DNA of 64,000 bases from positions 37,742 through 101,741 of the forward strand of contig JAICXQ010000002.1 in the NCBI GenBank assembly GCA_025980325.1. The letters run 5' to 3'. Position numbers and translations under genes: made by a program. Below the pieces are notes generated by a model. That model was given only the letters and a program-made list of their open reading frames with translations. It was not told the DNA's origin and did no database searches. Of this stretch, positions 7,834 through 17,497 are shown piece by piece. Positions within the stretch are counted from its first letter, which is position 1; every line of letters begins with the position of its first letter. The DNA comes from Frankiales bacterium (GTDB lineage Bacteria; Actinomycetota; Actinomycetes; JAFAQI01).

Positions 7834-9687
7834 ATGCGGCGACAGTCGATGGCGCGATTCGTGACGACCGGGCTCACGGTCGCGGGTACGGTCGCGCTCT
7901 TCGCCGCGCCCGCGGCCGCCGCCGACCTGCCGCCGAGCGCGCTCGCCGGCACCTGGCAACTCGACGTGACCGTCGTGTCCTTCGTGCCGAGCACGTCGCT
8001 GACGCCGCCGGACACGCCCGGCGGGACCAGCATCAACCCGCTCATGCCCGCGGTCGGCAGTCGCGGCACGATCTCGGTGACGTTCGCGCCGCGGTGCGCC
8101 GGCAGCGCCTGCACCCTCGACATGACGGCCGCGGCGGCGTCCCGCGGATCGTTCAACCAGACCGGCTACAGCCCGGTCGGGTTCGACCTTCCCGGCCCGG
8201 GTGAGGGGCCGAAGATCGGGCCCGGCGACGCGTTGCTGTTCCCGGGCTTCAGTGGCTTCGGCGGTCCGTGTCACGGCTTCACCCAGCCGTTCGAGTACTC
8301 GATCACCGCGTCGGTCGGCACCACGATCTCGGCCGGCCGCGCCGAGCACGTCGCGACGATGCGCGGCAGCGAGTTCCTCATCGTCCGCGGAGCGGACTGC
8401 AGGACGACACAGCATGCGCGGGTCGACTTCACCGGTACCAACGTCACGTTCGCCGCGCCCGCACTGCCGGCAACGACACCCGCCGCCACACCTTCCGCGG
8501 CAACGCAGCACCATCCGGCCGCGAAGGGTCACAGCCTCGCCGCGCAACTCAACCGGCGGTCGGCGCTGGCCGCCGCGCTCGCGACGCCGGCGCGCGTGTT
8601 CGGCTCGCCGGTGCGTGACCTCGTCAACGTCGCGATCGCCCTCGCCGCGATGCTGTTCATCACGTTCCCGGCGAACCTGTTCAACAAGACGTTCCAAGAA
8701 AACTACGACGACATCGTCGCGTTCTGGCACCGCGTTCTCGGCCCGGTCGGCGGCGCGCTCGACAAGTGGAAGCAGGCGCCGAGCGAAGTACGCCGGCGGC
8801 TCGGTTACGCCACGACCGTCGTCGTCGGAGCGGCGCTCGGGATGGAGCTCAACCCGGCGACCGGACTCGATCTCGCCTCGTTGACGAACTTCCTCGCGAC
8901 GATGGCGACGATCGTGCTCTCGACGTTGCTCGGCTTCGCCGTCGCGGTGTGGTTCCGGCGCCGGCGCGGCGTCGCCACCGAGGCGCAGGTGCACGGGCTG
9001 CCCGGCGGCCTACTCGTCGCCGCGGCGTGTGTCGCACTCTCGCGCGGCGCGCACTTCCGTCCGGGCTACCTGTACGGCGTCGTCGCGGCGGTCAGTTTCG
9101 CGGCCGCCCTGGGCAAGCGCGAGAACGGACAGCTCGTCGCGCTGTCGCACGCCGTGTCGTTCGCGGTCGCGATCGTCGCGTGGCTGCTCTGGATCCCGGT
9201 GAACGACGCGGCCGCGCACCACGGTTCCTCGCTCGCGCTGGTCGGTCTCGACGACGTGCTCGGCGCATTGTTCGTGGGCGTGCTCGTCGGCGGGACGATC
9301 CAGCTGATCCCGTTGTCCTTCATGCCGGGGCGAGCGCTCGCGTCGTGGCATCGCGGGGTGTGGACCGCGTTGTTCGGCGTGACGCTGTTCACGCTGCTGG
9401 CCGCGATGCTCAACCCCGCCGGGAGCAGCGTCCACCCCGGCCAGGCGTCGGTTGCCACGGCGGCGATCCTGCTGGCCGGCTTCGGCGGCGGCTCGGTGGC
9501 ATTCGCCGCGTACTGGGCCCGCAAGCCGGCAAAGGTCGTCGTCCTGCCGAGCGCCGACGACGCCGAGGTCGGGGCCGAGGTCGCGGTCGGCGTACCGGAT
9601 CAGCGCGAGCCGGTGAAGGCCGCGCCGGCTACCGCTCGACGCCGAGCACGATCTGGCTCGGGTACTGCGCCGACGAGTAAACCGTAA
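7834..9687 (+). CDS. Large multi-pass membrane protein with exported N-terminal domain
   Basis: About 617 aa from ATG 7834 (a GTG lies one codon earlier). A signal peptide ends at AAPAAAAD, followed by a ~200-residue extracytoplasmic beta-rich domain with paired cysteines. Then come a Pro/Ala/Thr linker, a basic stretch, and about eight membrane helices, the last ones with Gly-rich segments (VGVLVGGTIQLIPL). The C-terminus is an acidic then basic tail. I do not recognise a named family; it resembles actinobacterial proteins of unknown function with an N-terminal lumenal domain. The 3' end overlaps the end of the convergent hydrolase gene by 59 bp. Confidence 0.6.
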   Translation: MRRQSMARFVTTGLTVAGTVALFAAPAAAADLPPSALAGTWQLDVTVVSFVPSTSLTPPDTPGGTSINPLMPAVGSRGTISVTFAPRCAGSACTLDMTAAAASRGSFNQTGYSPVGFDLPGPGEGPKIGPGDALLFPGFSGFGGPCHGFTQPFEYSITASVGTTISAGRAEHVATMRGSEFLIVRGADCRTTQHARVDFTGTNVTFAAPALPATTPAATPSAATQHHPAAKGHSLAAQLNRRSALAAALATPARVFGSPVRDLVNVAIALAAMLFITFPANLFNKTFQENYDDIVAFWHRVLGPVGGALDKWKQAPSEVRRRLGYATTVVVGAALGMELNPATGLDLASLTNFLATMATIVLSTLLGFAVAVWFRRRRGVATEAQVHGLPGGLLVAAACVALSRGAHFRPGYLYGVVAAVSFAAALGKRENGQLVALSHAVSFAVAIVAWLLWIPVNDAAAHHGSSLALVGLDDVLGALFVGVLVGGTIQLIPLSFMPGRALASWHRGVWTALFGVTLFTLLAAMLNPAGSSVHPGQASVATAAILLAGFGGGSVAFAAYWARKPAKVVVLPSADDAEVGAEVAVGVPDQREPVKAAPATARRRARSGSGTAPTSKP

Positions 9688-11470
9688 GGACTCCGCCGGT
9701 CGAGTTGGCCGCCTGCGGTGCGGGTGCGGTGGCGTGCGGCTCGTCGGCGCTCTGCAGCGCCAACCGAAGCGTGTCCCCCGCCGGGATCTGAACAGCCGTC
9801 GGGAAGATCTCGACGTCGAGCTCGTACACCGATCCCGCGGTGACCGGCAGCACCGACGCACGCGTGTCCGGGTGCCACGGCTGGATCATCAGCCCGTCGC
9901 GGAACACCGACTTGTGCGGGTCGACCTTGCGCAGCGAGAGGACCTGCCAGCCGCTGGTCAGCGGCGTCGAGGTGCCGCTCGGCGACACGTCTTCGAGCCG
10001 CGCGGTGACGAACCCGTCGGTCGCGGTGGTCGACACGAACAGCTTCGCCATCGACGTGCCGGCGAAGCGCATCGCCTTCGTCACCGGCAGGTCGTAGGTG
10101 ATGCCCATCAGGTCGTTGACTCGGTGGTCGCCGGTGCAGAGTTGTTCGTTGTTCGGCACGACGCCGGCGGTCCACTGCGCGGTCGACTCCGAGCACACGC
10201 CGGCGACCGGTACGTACGGAAGGGTGCCGGTGCCGTCGGCCGGGTGCGCGCCGCCGAGCGTGCCCGCCGTCCCCGGCGTCGCGGTGCCGCCGAGACGCAA
10301 CGTCGTGTACGACGTGTCGGCAGGCGGGTACGACGTCGCGCGCTCGTAGTGGCCGGCGCCGATGCGCCAGAACGTGACCGGCGCGATGTCGGTGTTCATC
10401 GACGGATCGGCGACGCCGCGCAGGTAGTGGTCGAACCAGCGCAGCTCGAGGTCGTTGAGGCTCGGCACGCCGTCGGTGGGAAGGCCGGCGCCGCTCGACG
10501 CGTCGAGGTGCGTCCACGGTCCGATGAGAAGTTTCGTCGGGACGCCGCGGGCCCGCAAAGCGTTGTACAGCAACGGTTCGCTGCGCTGGAACAGGTCGTA
10601 CTCGCCGCCGACGACGAACGTCGGCACGTCGATCTTGTCGACGATGTTGAGCGGTGTGCGCACCTGGTAGAAGTCGCCGTCGAACGCGCCGTCGTACTCG
10701 CCCATCTGCTGCCCGGTCGCCGCCGACGCGGTCGCCTCGGTCTGGAAGTTGAGGATGCCCTGCGCGTGATCCGCGAGCGCCTGGCCGGCCTCCTGCGGGT
10801 CGCTCTGACCGGACGCGGGCAGCAGGCCGGCGCCGGTGACGAGGCCGAGCCAGAACGGGATGAAGCCGGTGTCGACCTGGCCGCCGGAGACGGTGACGTC
10901 GCGGTAGGCGTCACCCATCGGCACGATCGGGAACATCGCCTTGAGGCCCTTCGGGTGGCAGGCCGCGGTGTAGAGCTGGTCGATCGCGCCGTAGGAGATG
11001 CCGTACAGACCGAGCACGCCGTTGCTGCCGGCGACCTTGCCGGCCCACGCGGCGGTCTCGCAGTAGTCCTTCTGCTCGCGCTGGCCGAAGCTGGTCCACT
11101 GGCCCTCGCTGGAGCCGGTGCCGCGGACGTCGACGATGACCTGGATGTAGCCGCGCTGGATCAGGTAGTCGTTCTCGAAGTTGAGGCTGGTGGCTTCCTT
11201 GTTGTACGGCGTCTGCGTGAGCAGGACGGGGAAGGTGCCCTTGGCCGGGTTACCGCTCGCGTCGGCGGGGCGCAGGATGTTGGCCTCGAGAATCGTCCCG
11301 TCGTCCATGGTGATCGCCACGTTGGACTGCTTGGCCACGCCGTAGGTGGCCGCGCGCGGGGTCCAGGCTCTCGGCTTGGCGGCGCCGTGACCGGCCCCGG
11401 TCGTCGCGAGGACGGGAGTGGCCGCGGTCGCGGCGGCGAGGGCGAGAGCGAGGGCGACACGAGCGCGCAC
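9629..11470 (-). CDS. Secreted CocE/X-Pro dipeptidyl-peptidase-type hydrolase (S15 family)
   Basis: 613 aa. The N-terminal signal peptide (MRARVALALALAAATAATPVLA) marks export. The alpha/beta-hydrolase domain contains ADASGNPAKGTFPVLL, the oxyanion-side VDVRGTGSSEGQW and the nucleophile GISYGA, all typical of the CocE/NonD and X-prolyl dipeptidyl-peptidase family. GEYDLFQRS and GPWTHLD probably hold the acid and the histidine. A C-terminal jelly-roll domain (PDXP-type) completes the usual architecture. It hydrolyses an ester or an N-terminal X-Pro peptide outside the cell; the substrate is not deducible. It is a single gene with its own promoter region of ~95 bp. Confidence 0.8.
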   Translation of the reverse strand: MRARVALALALAAATAATPVLATTGAGHGAAKPRAWTPRAATYGVAKQSNVAITMDDGTILEANILRPADASGNPAKGTFPVLLTQTPYNKEATSLNFENDYLIQRGYIQVIVDVRGTGSSEGQWTSFGQREQKDYCETAAWAGKVAGSNGVLGLYGISYGAIDQLYTAACHPKGLKAMFPIVPMGDAYRDVTVSGGQVDTGFIPFWLGLVTGAGLLPASGQSDPQEAGQALADHAQGILNFQTEATASAATGQQMGEYDGAFDGDFYQVRTPLNIVDKIDVPTFVVGGEYDLFQRSEPLLYNALRARGVPTKLLIGPWTHLDASSGAGLPTDGVPSLNDLELRWFDHYLRGVADPSMNTDIAPVTFWRIGAGHYERATSYPPADTSYTTLRLGGTATPGTAGTLGGAHPADGTGTLPYVPVAGVCSESTAQWTAGVVPNNEQLCTGDHRVNDLMGITYDLPVTKAMRFAGTSMAKLFVSTTATDGFVTARLEDVSPSGTSTPLTSGWQVLSLRKVDPHKSVFRDGLMIQPWHPDTRASVLPVTAGSVYELDVEIFPTAVQIPAGDTLRLALQSADEPHATAPAPQAANSTGGVLTVYSSAQYPSQIVLGVER

Positions 11471-11566
11471 GAGTACGAGCCCCTTTCCAGGTCGGCGGGT
11501 CCGGCAACCGGTCCAACGAACCGCTGTTACCCGCAGTTACGCCGTCGGGCTCCCTAATTCCTGCCC

Positions 11567-12730
11567 TCAAGTCACCGCGGGCGATGTTCCTTCGGCTGCC
11601 GCGAGATTGATGACCGGAGGCGCTCCGCCAAGCTCTTCACACATGAGTGCAAGCACCTGCCAGGAACGGGTACGCCCCGCATCGCCCACCGCCGCTCGTC
11701 TCGCTCGAGCTGCAAGATCAATAAGTTCCTCACGCGTCGGCGGAGCGGGCGGCGATCCGCGCAGCACCTCGGTCAGGCGCGCGTCGACCCCAGCGCGCAC
11801 TGCTGACCGCATCGGCTCCTCCAGCGACGTCGCGACCGTCCATCGGAGATACCGAACGACGCCGCGGTGCCTTGCGGGGGTAACCGCAAGCGCCTTCATG
11901 ACCGCGCCCCAGCTCTCGGCTGGCTCGTCGTGGTTGCGCAGCGCTTGCCGCTGACGACCGTGGATGGCGCGCTTCAACACCATCAGAAATGACCGCATCG
12001 CGGGCGACGGAAGGCTCTGTTGTCCAGCTCCCGCCGCGGCAAAGTCTTCAGCCTCGCGCGACGCCAGCCAGAGCAGCAGCCACTGCGTGTGACGCTGCGG
12101 AAACGGCGGGATCTGTCGGGCGAGCGCTGTCAAGTCTTGTGCTGTGACGTCGGCCGTCATCTCGGAAAGCCAGTGACGCAGCAGCCGCTCGACGAGTGTC
12201 CGCGTGAAGTCTTCCCCGAGCGGGTGCCGCCGCTCGATATCAGTGTCCGCGTATGCGTTGCGCGCGAGGCTGTGGAGCAACTCGACATCGACCACTCCGT
12301 CGGTTAGGTAATCCGACGGGAACGTTGCAACAGTTCGTTGACCGCCGCGCGTTGCCGCCATACGCAGCGCGTGTCGGAAGGGGGCAGCAACGTGGTAAGC
12401 AGAGGTCAGAAAGAGATCAAACGCGTCGACGGCGTCGCGGGTGCGATACCCGGTCTCGGCGCCGCCCACGACGAACTCGTCGCCGATCAGCGCAAGCGGC
12501 GTATCTCCGAACTGACTAGCGACCCAGCTGCGGACTTGATCACGATGCAGCGCGTCGCGACAGGCCGGGATCAGCACTTCGCGATCGAAAGCTGCTGCTG
12601 AGAGTTCCGAGCCGAAAGCCATGGGAGTGACGTTGTTCTTGCGCCGCGCGGGCCGCACGCCCGACGCGAGCGCGGTCGCGATCGTCTTGTCCGGGTCACG
12701 CTGATAGTCGATGAATGGCGTACGCGGCAT
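11567..12730 (-). CDS. Conserved hypothetical cytosolic protein, divergent from a membrane protein gene
   Basis: 387 aa from ATG 12730 (PRTPFIDYQRDPDKT); the track start at 12925 adds 65 residues that run through the divergent promoter and over the start of the opposite gene. It is largely alpha-helical, with no signal peptide, membrane segment or cysteine cluster. I recognise no domain. Segments such as FGDTPLALIGDEFVVGG and a Trp-rich HTQWLLLWLASREAEDF stand out. Base composition is slightly less GC-rich than in the surrounding genes, a weak hint of later acquisition. Confidence 0.55.
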   Translation of the reverse strand: MPRTPFIDYQRDPDKTIATALASGVRPARRKNNVTPMAFGSELSAAAFDREVLIPACRDALHRDQVRSWVASQFGDTPLALIGDEFVVGGAETGYRTRDAVDAFDLFLTSAYHVAAPFRHALRMAATRGGQRTVATFPSDYLTDGVVDVELLHSLARNAYADTDIERRHPLGEDFTRTLVERLLRHWLSEMTADVTAQDLTALARQIPPFPQRHTQWLLLWLASREAEDFAAAGAGQQSLPSPAMRSFLMVLKRAIHGRQRQALRNHDEPAESWGAVMKALAVTPARHRGVVRYLRWTVATSLEEPMRSAVRAGVDARLTEVLRGSPPAPPTREELIDLAARARRAAVGDAGRTRSWQVLALMCEELGGAPPVINLAAAEGTSPAVT

Positions 12731-12913
12731 TGGTTTACTGTACGAAGTGAGGGCGCGTACCGCGCCGTACGTCTGTCGACCAAGACTTGCGGTGCGGACC
12801 GAGGTAATACCGGGGAAACCGTACAGACGCCCCAACATCGCTGGCGTACGGCGCCGAGCACCGTTCATGCTGCGTACACGCCGCATCCCCCGGCGGCACA
12901 AGGTGGAGCAGCT
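12731..12913. promoter_or_regulatory. Divergent promoter region rich in GTAC
   Basis: This 183-bp gap separates two divergent unknown genes. It holds six GTAC tetramers (TGTACG, GCGTACC, CCGTACGT, CCGTACAG, GCGTACGG, GCGTACAC) and an inverted pair CGTCTGT/ACAGACG (12770-12776 and 12823-12829). The clustering suggests operator sites for a shared regulator, but no protein can be assigned. Confidence 0.3.
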
Positions 12914-13966
12914 ATGACCCAGCACGCAAAGCCCTCATCAGACACAGGAGCCTCACCAGCCCCGCACGCGGTCAGTGTCACGCGTGGCCGGCGCCGGCCA
13001 GGGGTTCGGCAGCCCGAATCGGGTGCGCCTGCGCCGGCGCGACCGACCACTTCAGGGACGATCAAATCGGGTTTCCAGTGGGTGGCCGCTGTGACTACCG
13101 CCACCGCACCGATCATCGGCGGCGGTGTCTACCTCGGAATCTCGTGGACCTATGAGCGTTTCGGCCTCTCGACCGAGCAAGTCGGGCTGGGGGTCACAAC
13201 TGGTATGGCGCGCGCGCTCGGCGTTGTCGTTCTAGGTTGCATCATCGCGTCGGTCGCCGGCGTTCTCTGCGCTCCGCTTCTCGGATACGACCGCCTGCGC
13301 GACCGACTGCGCACCCAACAGTTCGATGCAGCCGCGATTCGCCGCCATCGTCGATTGGAGCTCAGCAGACGACGCGGCAGCGATATCGCCATGCGCGCGC
13401 TGTGGGTCGAATCATCCGCCACACTCGTGCTGGCAAGCGCGATCGGGTACGAAGTGCGCACGGCGTTACTGGCGTCCGGGGCAGGTCCGGCCGGTGGCAT
13501 CGCGACGGCGTTCCTCGTGATCTTCGCCGTGCTGTGCGCCCTTTCGCTCGCCCTCGCGGCGCACTGTGTGCTGCGGGTGATGCGGCCGGCACTCGTGACG
13601 TGGGACGTCCTGCTGCTGCTCCGAGCGAGGCGCCGATTCCGCCGCCACCCGCGCGGGACCGTAGCGACGGTAATCCTCGCCGTGTGGCTCGTCGGGTGCG
13701 CTGTCTCGCTCGCCGCGGCGACTGCCGTCACGGTGCAGCTGCGTGCTGGTCAGCCGCCCGGAATCGTTGGCAGGATGATCGGCGTCTCGGCACCCTGCGT
13801 CGTCGTCGCCGATGCGCCCGGCGGGATCGACGGGAAGCCGATGCTCTGGCTGGGTCAGCACGCAGAGCAGGATGTCTTCCTGGTTGACGGTCGCACGATC
13901 GTCCAGGTGAGGGCGGACCCGATTCAGGTGACATCGGTGGCGGACCGGCTCTGCGCCGTTCGCTGA
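12914..13966 (+). CDS. Membrane protein of unknown function
   Basis: 350 aa, ATG start with GGTGGAG upstream. The first ~55 residues are Pro/Ser/Arg-rich and probably disordered and cytosolic. About five hydrophobic helices follow, with two Arg-rich loops (DRLRDRLR and RRHRRLELSRRRG), and a C-terminal extracytoplasmic or cytosolic domain of ~70 residues with two cysteines. No known family is recognised. It is divergent from the hypothetical cytosolic gene; the shared GTAC-rich promoter suggests they work together. Confidence 0.55.
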   Translation: MTQHAKPSSDTGASPAPHAVSVTRGRRRPGVRQPESGAPAPARPTTSGTIKSGFQWVAAVTTATAPIIGGGVYLGISWTYERFGLSTEQVGLGVTTGMARALGVVVLGCIIASVAGVLCAPLLGYDRLRDRLRTQQFDAAAIRRHRRLELSRRRGSDIAMRALWVESSATLVLASAIGYEVRTALLASGAGPAGGIATAFLVIFAVLCALSLALAAHCVLRVMRPALVTWDVLLLLRARRRFRRHPRGTVATVILAVWLVGCAVSLAAATAVTVQLRAGQPPGIVGRMIGVSAPCVVVADAPGGIDGKPMLWLGQHAEQDVFLVDGRTIVQVRADPIQVTSVADRLCAVR

Positions 13967-14009
13967 CGGACGCGGGCCGACCAGCGCTACCGAGCGGACC
14001 CGGCACGGC

Positions 14010-15293
14010 ATGATGCACCACATGGCTGTCGACGTACTGGATCTTGCCGAGCGGCTCTGGGATGGACGCGCCACCGTCGACACCCATCATCCGGTCGGCG
14101 GCGGCGACGCGGCTCTCGTCGAAGTCGCCGACGGGGTCGCCTTCTGGCACGGCTTCTCGAACGTCACGGTCGTCGATACCGCCGCCGGCCTGGTCATCGC
14201 CGACAGTGGCGATCCCGTCTTTGCTGGGGTGCTGCACGAACGGGTCCGCGACTGGCGTCCGGATGCTCCGTTGCATTCGGCGGTGTTCAGCCACGGTCAC
14301 ATCGACCATGTCTTCGGGGTCGGATACTTCGACGCGGAAGCCGGCGAACGTGGGTGGCGACGCCCGATCGTGTACGCGCAGGAGTCGCTGCCCGCACGCT
14401 TCGATCGTTACATTCTCACCGCGGGATACAACGCGACGATCAATCGGCGGCAGTTCGGCTTCGACGACCTGCAGTGGCCGATCGAGTATCGCTACCCGGA
14501 CGTCACTTACCGCGACACGACGACCGTCGACGTCGACGAGCCGGTGACGTTGCACGCAGCGCGCGGCGAGACCGACGACCACACGTGGACATGGTTCGCC
14601 GACCGCAAGGTGCTGTGTTGTGGTGATCTATTCATTTGGGCCAGCCCCAACGCTGGCAACCCGCAGAAAGTGCAGCGCTACGCCGCCGAATGGTCGGTTG
14701 CGTTGCGGACGATGGCAGCGCTCGATGCCGAGATACTGCTGCCGGGCCACGGCGTGCCGATCGTCGGGACAGCACGCATCCGGCAAGCGCTCACAGATAC
14801 CGCTGATTACCTCGACTCGCTGCACCAGCAGACCGTGGATCTGATGAACGCCGGCGCGAGCCTCGACACGATCCTGCACACGGTCGAGGCGCCTGCGTCC
14901 CTCGCCGATCGTCCGTACCTGCAACCGGTGTACGACGAGCCGGAGTTCGTCGTCCGCAACATTTGGCGGCTGTACGGCGGCTGGTGGGACGGCAACCCTG
15001 CGACCTTGAAACCACCGCCGGAGTCCGCGCTGGCGACGGAAGTCGTGGCGCTCAGCGGCTTCGGCGCGATAACGGCACGGATAGAGTCGTTGCTGGCGAA
15101 CGGCGACGACGAGTCGCTGCGGCTCGCCGGCCAGCTGGCGCAGTGGCTGGTGCAAGCCGACGACACCTCGGCGGCCGCGCACGAAATCCGCGCCCGGGTG
15201 TACGCGACTCGGGTCGAAGTCGAACGGTCGACGATGAGCAAGGGCGTGTTCGGCTGGGCGCGACGCGAATCCGGGAACCGCGCCAGCCGCTGA
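14010..15293 (+). CDS. Alkyl sulfatase-like metallo-beta-lactamase fold hydrolase
   Basis: 427 aa; ATG 14010, with another in-frame ATG at 14022. SHGHIDHVFG is the HxHxDH metal site, and DLFIWASPN and LLPGHG complete the metallo-beta-lactamase fold. YDEPEFVVRNIWRLYGGWW, close to the C-terminal third, is the hallmark of the dimerisation domain of type III alkyl sulfatases (SdsA1/BDS1 family). There is no signal peptide, so it acts in the cytoplasm. The family cleaves long-chain alkyl sulfate esters with inverting chemistry; at ~430 residues this one is shorter than SdsA1 and lacks the SCP2-like C-terminal domain. The true substrate may differ. Confidence 0.78.
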   Translation: MMHHMAVDVLDLAERLWDGRATVDTHHPVGGGDAALVEVADGVAFWHGFSNVTVVDTAAGLVIADSGDPVFAGVLHERVRDWRPDAPLHSAVFSHGHIDHVFGVGYFDAEAGERGWRRPIVYAQESLPARFDRYILTAGYNATINRRQFGFDDLQWPIEYRYPDVTYRDTTTVDVDEPVTLHAARGETDDHTWTWFADRKVLCCGDLFIWASPNAGNPQKVQRYAAEWSVALRTMAALDAEILLPGHGVPIVGTARIRQALTDTADYLDSLHQQTVDLMNAGASLDTILHTVEAPASLADRPYLQPVYDEPEFVVRNIWRLYGGWWDGNPATLKPPPESALATEVVALSGFGAITARIESLLANGDDESLRLAGQLAQWLVQADDTSAAAHEIRARVYATRVEVERSTMSKGVFGWARRESGNRASR

Positions 15294-15393
15294 CCGACAT
15301 CGGCCTGTCGAAGCGGTCGGGGTCGCCGCACGTTCTCTGGTCCTGGTGTGCCAGCAGTCCCCGTTGCGGGCGCAGACGTAAATGGCCACGTTG

Positions 15394-15423
15394 GGCTATC
15401 GACCCGGAATCGGACATTAGGGA
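15394..15423. promoter_or_regulatory. Repeated upstream motif GGYTATCGACCCG...CGGAYAT, copy 1
   Basis: GGCTATCGACCCGGAATC followed by GGACATTAGGG sits 43 bp before the start of the FnIII/M15 protein gene. A closely related copy is present at 24889. Two matching long motifs in gene-free DNA suggest a shared promoter element or regulator site. Confidence 0.35.
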
Positions 15424-15465
15424 AGAGTCGAGGGCAATCCACCTCCACCTTCCGGGAGTTTGCTC

Positions 15466-17232
15466 GTGCGCCTTGGGACCTCGCCCACCCTGTCCCGTCC
15501 GCGAACCGACGTCGTCGCCCGCCTCCGCTGGGCGGTACCGACCGTGCTGCTCGGGGCCGTCGTCGCCGCCGCCGTGGCACCGGCCACCTCGGCGTACGCG
15601 GACACCACCGTCCCGGCCGGCGCGCCGGCCGCGCCCGCGTCGGTCACCGTCGACGCCGGCCCCGGCAGCCTGACGATCGGCTGGACGCCGCCTGCGGTCG
15701 CCGGCGACACCCCCATCAGCGGGTACGACGTCGCCGCGGTCCCCGCCGATCCGGCGAACGGCACCGTCCCCGTGACGGCGGCGACCGACGCCACGACCAT
15801 CACGGCGACGCTGTCGGGGCTCACCGACGGCGTCGACTACACCGTGACGGTCGCGGCCACGAACTCCGCCGGCAGCGGCCCGGCGGCCACCGCCGACGGC
15901 ACCCCGCGGACGGTTCCGGCCGCAGTCGCCCTCACCGGCGTCTCGGCCGCGGACAGCTCGGCGACCGTGACCTGGCAACCGCCCGCCTCCGACGGCGGCG
16001 CCGCCGTGGCGGACTACGTCGTCACCGCCCAGCCCTCGGGCCGAACGGTCACCGTCGCCGCCGACGCCACGACCGCCTCGATCGGTGGCCTGGCCGACGG
16101 GTCGGCCACCACGCTTTCCGTGGCGGCGGTCAACGCCGCCGGGACCGGACCCGCGGCGACGACCGCCGCAGTGACACCGCGCAAGCCCGCCAACCTGAGG
16201 GTCGCCGTCGCGCCCGCGCGGGTCGCGGTCTACGGCACCGCAACCCACATCACCGCGAGCCTGACCGACACGTCCGGCCACCCCATCGCGGGTCGGCGCG
16301 TCGTGCTCTACTTCCGCGTCCGCACCGGCACGTTCCGGGCCGCGGCCGGCGGCCTCACCGGCAGCACCGGCCGGGTCACCTTGAGCACCGTACTGCCGGC
16401 CAACGCCGAGTTGGTGCTGCAACATTTCGCCGACGCAGTAGCCGGCGTTCGGATCGCGGCGGGGAGCGTTCTGGTCGCGCACAAGCTGACCGAGTCGGCG
16501 CCGCGATCGATCCTCGTCGGCCAGTACGTGACGACGACCGGCTCGGTGTCGCCGCGTCGCGCGATCGGCTCGCCGGTCGAGCTCAAGCGCCTGATCGGGA
16601 CGCGCTGGATCACCGTCGCGACCGGCAGGATGACGACCGGGACGGCGTACCGCGTCTCCTGGAAACCGGCGAGTGCGGGCACGTACGCCTTGCGCGTCGT
16701 CATCCCGACCGATGCATCGTTCACCGCGGGCTGGGGTCGCGGCTGGCGGCAGACCGTCTCGGTCGAGACGGTCGCGAGCATCGCCGCCGGCATCCTGCGC
16801 AACACCCGGATCACGCTGGCGACGGCACACGAGAGCGGCGTCCGCGACGACGCGACCGCGAAGGACGACATGTTGGCGCTCGCCGCGCATCACTGGGCGC
16901 CGCGGTCGGCGTACCAGAACGCGCCAGGTGGCAGTACGCCGGTTGACATCCGGTTGCTGCGCGCGTTGCGGGCGCTGGGCAGCAAGGCGCGGGTGACGGT
17001 GAGCGAGATCGCCGGCGGTAGCCACGCGGTCGGCTCGTCGCACTACCGCGGCGAGGCGATGGACATCACCGTCGTCAACGGTGTCAGCATCGCCGGCGGC
17101 GGCAACTACTCGCTCGTCGCATCGGTGTGCCGCAGCTACGGCGCGAGCGTCGTGTACGACCCGGCATACGACCCGTACGGCGGGCACGGCAACCACGTGC
17201 ACTGCCAGTGGGGCGCCCTCGGCCGCGACTAG
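15466..17232 (+). CDS. Secreted protein: two FnIII domains, Ig-like region and M15-type peptidase-like C-terminus
   Basis: 588 aa from GTG 15466, which has GGGAG seven bases upstream; the track TTG at 15460 is too close to it. A signal peptide is followed by two fibronectin type III domains (about residues 50-235), a further beta-sandwich region of ~200 residues, and a C-terminal ~130-residue domain. That domain has GSSHYRGEAMDIT and GNHVHCQW, giving the His, Asp and His zinc ligands expected of M15/DD-carboxypeptidase-like enzymes. It probably binds and trims peptidoglycan or another wall polymer. It is a single gene with a conserved-looking motif upstream. Confidence 0.72.
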   Translation: MRLGTSPTLSRPRTDVVARLRWAVPTVLLGAVVAAAVAPATSAYADTTVPAGAPAAPASVTVDAGPGSLTIGWTPPAVAGDTPISGYDVAAVPADPANGTVPVTAATDATTITATLSGLTDGVDYTVTVAATNSAGSGPAATADGTPRTVPAAVALTGVSAADSSATVTWQPPASDGGAAVADYVVTAQPSGRTVTVAADATTASIGGLADGSATTLSVAAVNAAGTGPAATTAAVTPRKPANLRVAVAPARVAVYGTATHITASLTDTSGHPIAGRRVVLYFRVRTGTFRAAAGGLTGSTGRVTLSTVLPANAELVLQHFADAVAGVRIAAGSVLVAHKLTESAPRSILVGQYVTTTGSVSPRRAIGSPVELKRLIGTRWITVATGRMTTGTAYRVSWKPASAGTYALRVVIPTDASFTAGWGRGWRQTVSVETVASIAAGILRNTRITLATAHESGVRDDATAKDDMLALAAHHWAPRSAYQNAPGGSTPVDIRLLRALRALGSKARVTVSEIAGGSHAVGSSHYRGEAMDITVVNGVSIAGGGNYSLVASVCRSYGASVVYDPAYDPYGGHGNHVHCQWGALGRD

Positions 17233-17497
17233 AGCGGATTCGCATTCGCGAGTCGATCGGCACTGCATCAGCCCGCGGAGGCTAGACCTCGTCGGGTTGT
17301 TGGCAGCTTGTTGCAATGGCCAGATTTGGCCGCCCGATGTCCCTATCCGAACCCCGGTTGGTTGTCGCATCTTTCCGTTACGTCGGAGTGCGTGCCGCTA
17401 ACGGGCGGCGGCACGTCTCACCAATCGCGCCTCGCAGTGGAGCGGAGGGATCAAGGGGCTCGGCGCCCGGTTCGTCGACAACTATTGGGGGTTCACG
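17233..17497. other. Intergenic region with palindrome GGCCAGATTTGGCC
   Basis: This 265-bp gap precedes a run of three small exported proteins. It contains GGCCAGATTTGGCC (17318-17331), a 5-bp-arm inverted repeat in relatively AT-rich DNA, which could be an operator. I find no RNA gene or ORF that looks real. Confidence 0.3.

Noticed and set aside
15294-15465. ydaO-type cyclic-di-AMP riboswitch before the wall peptidase gene
   Set aside because: Such riboswitches often precede actinobacterial wall hydrolases, but the conserved blocks I know are not present in this leader.
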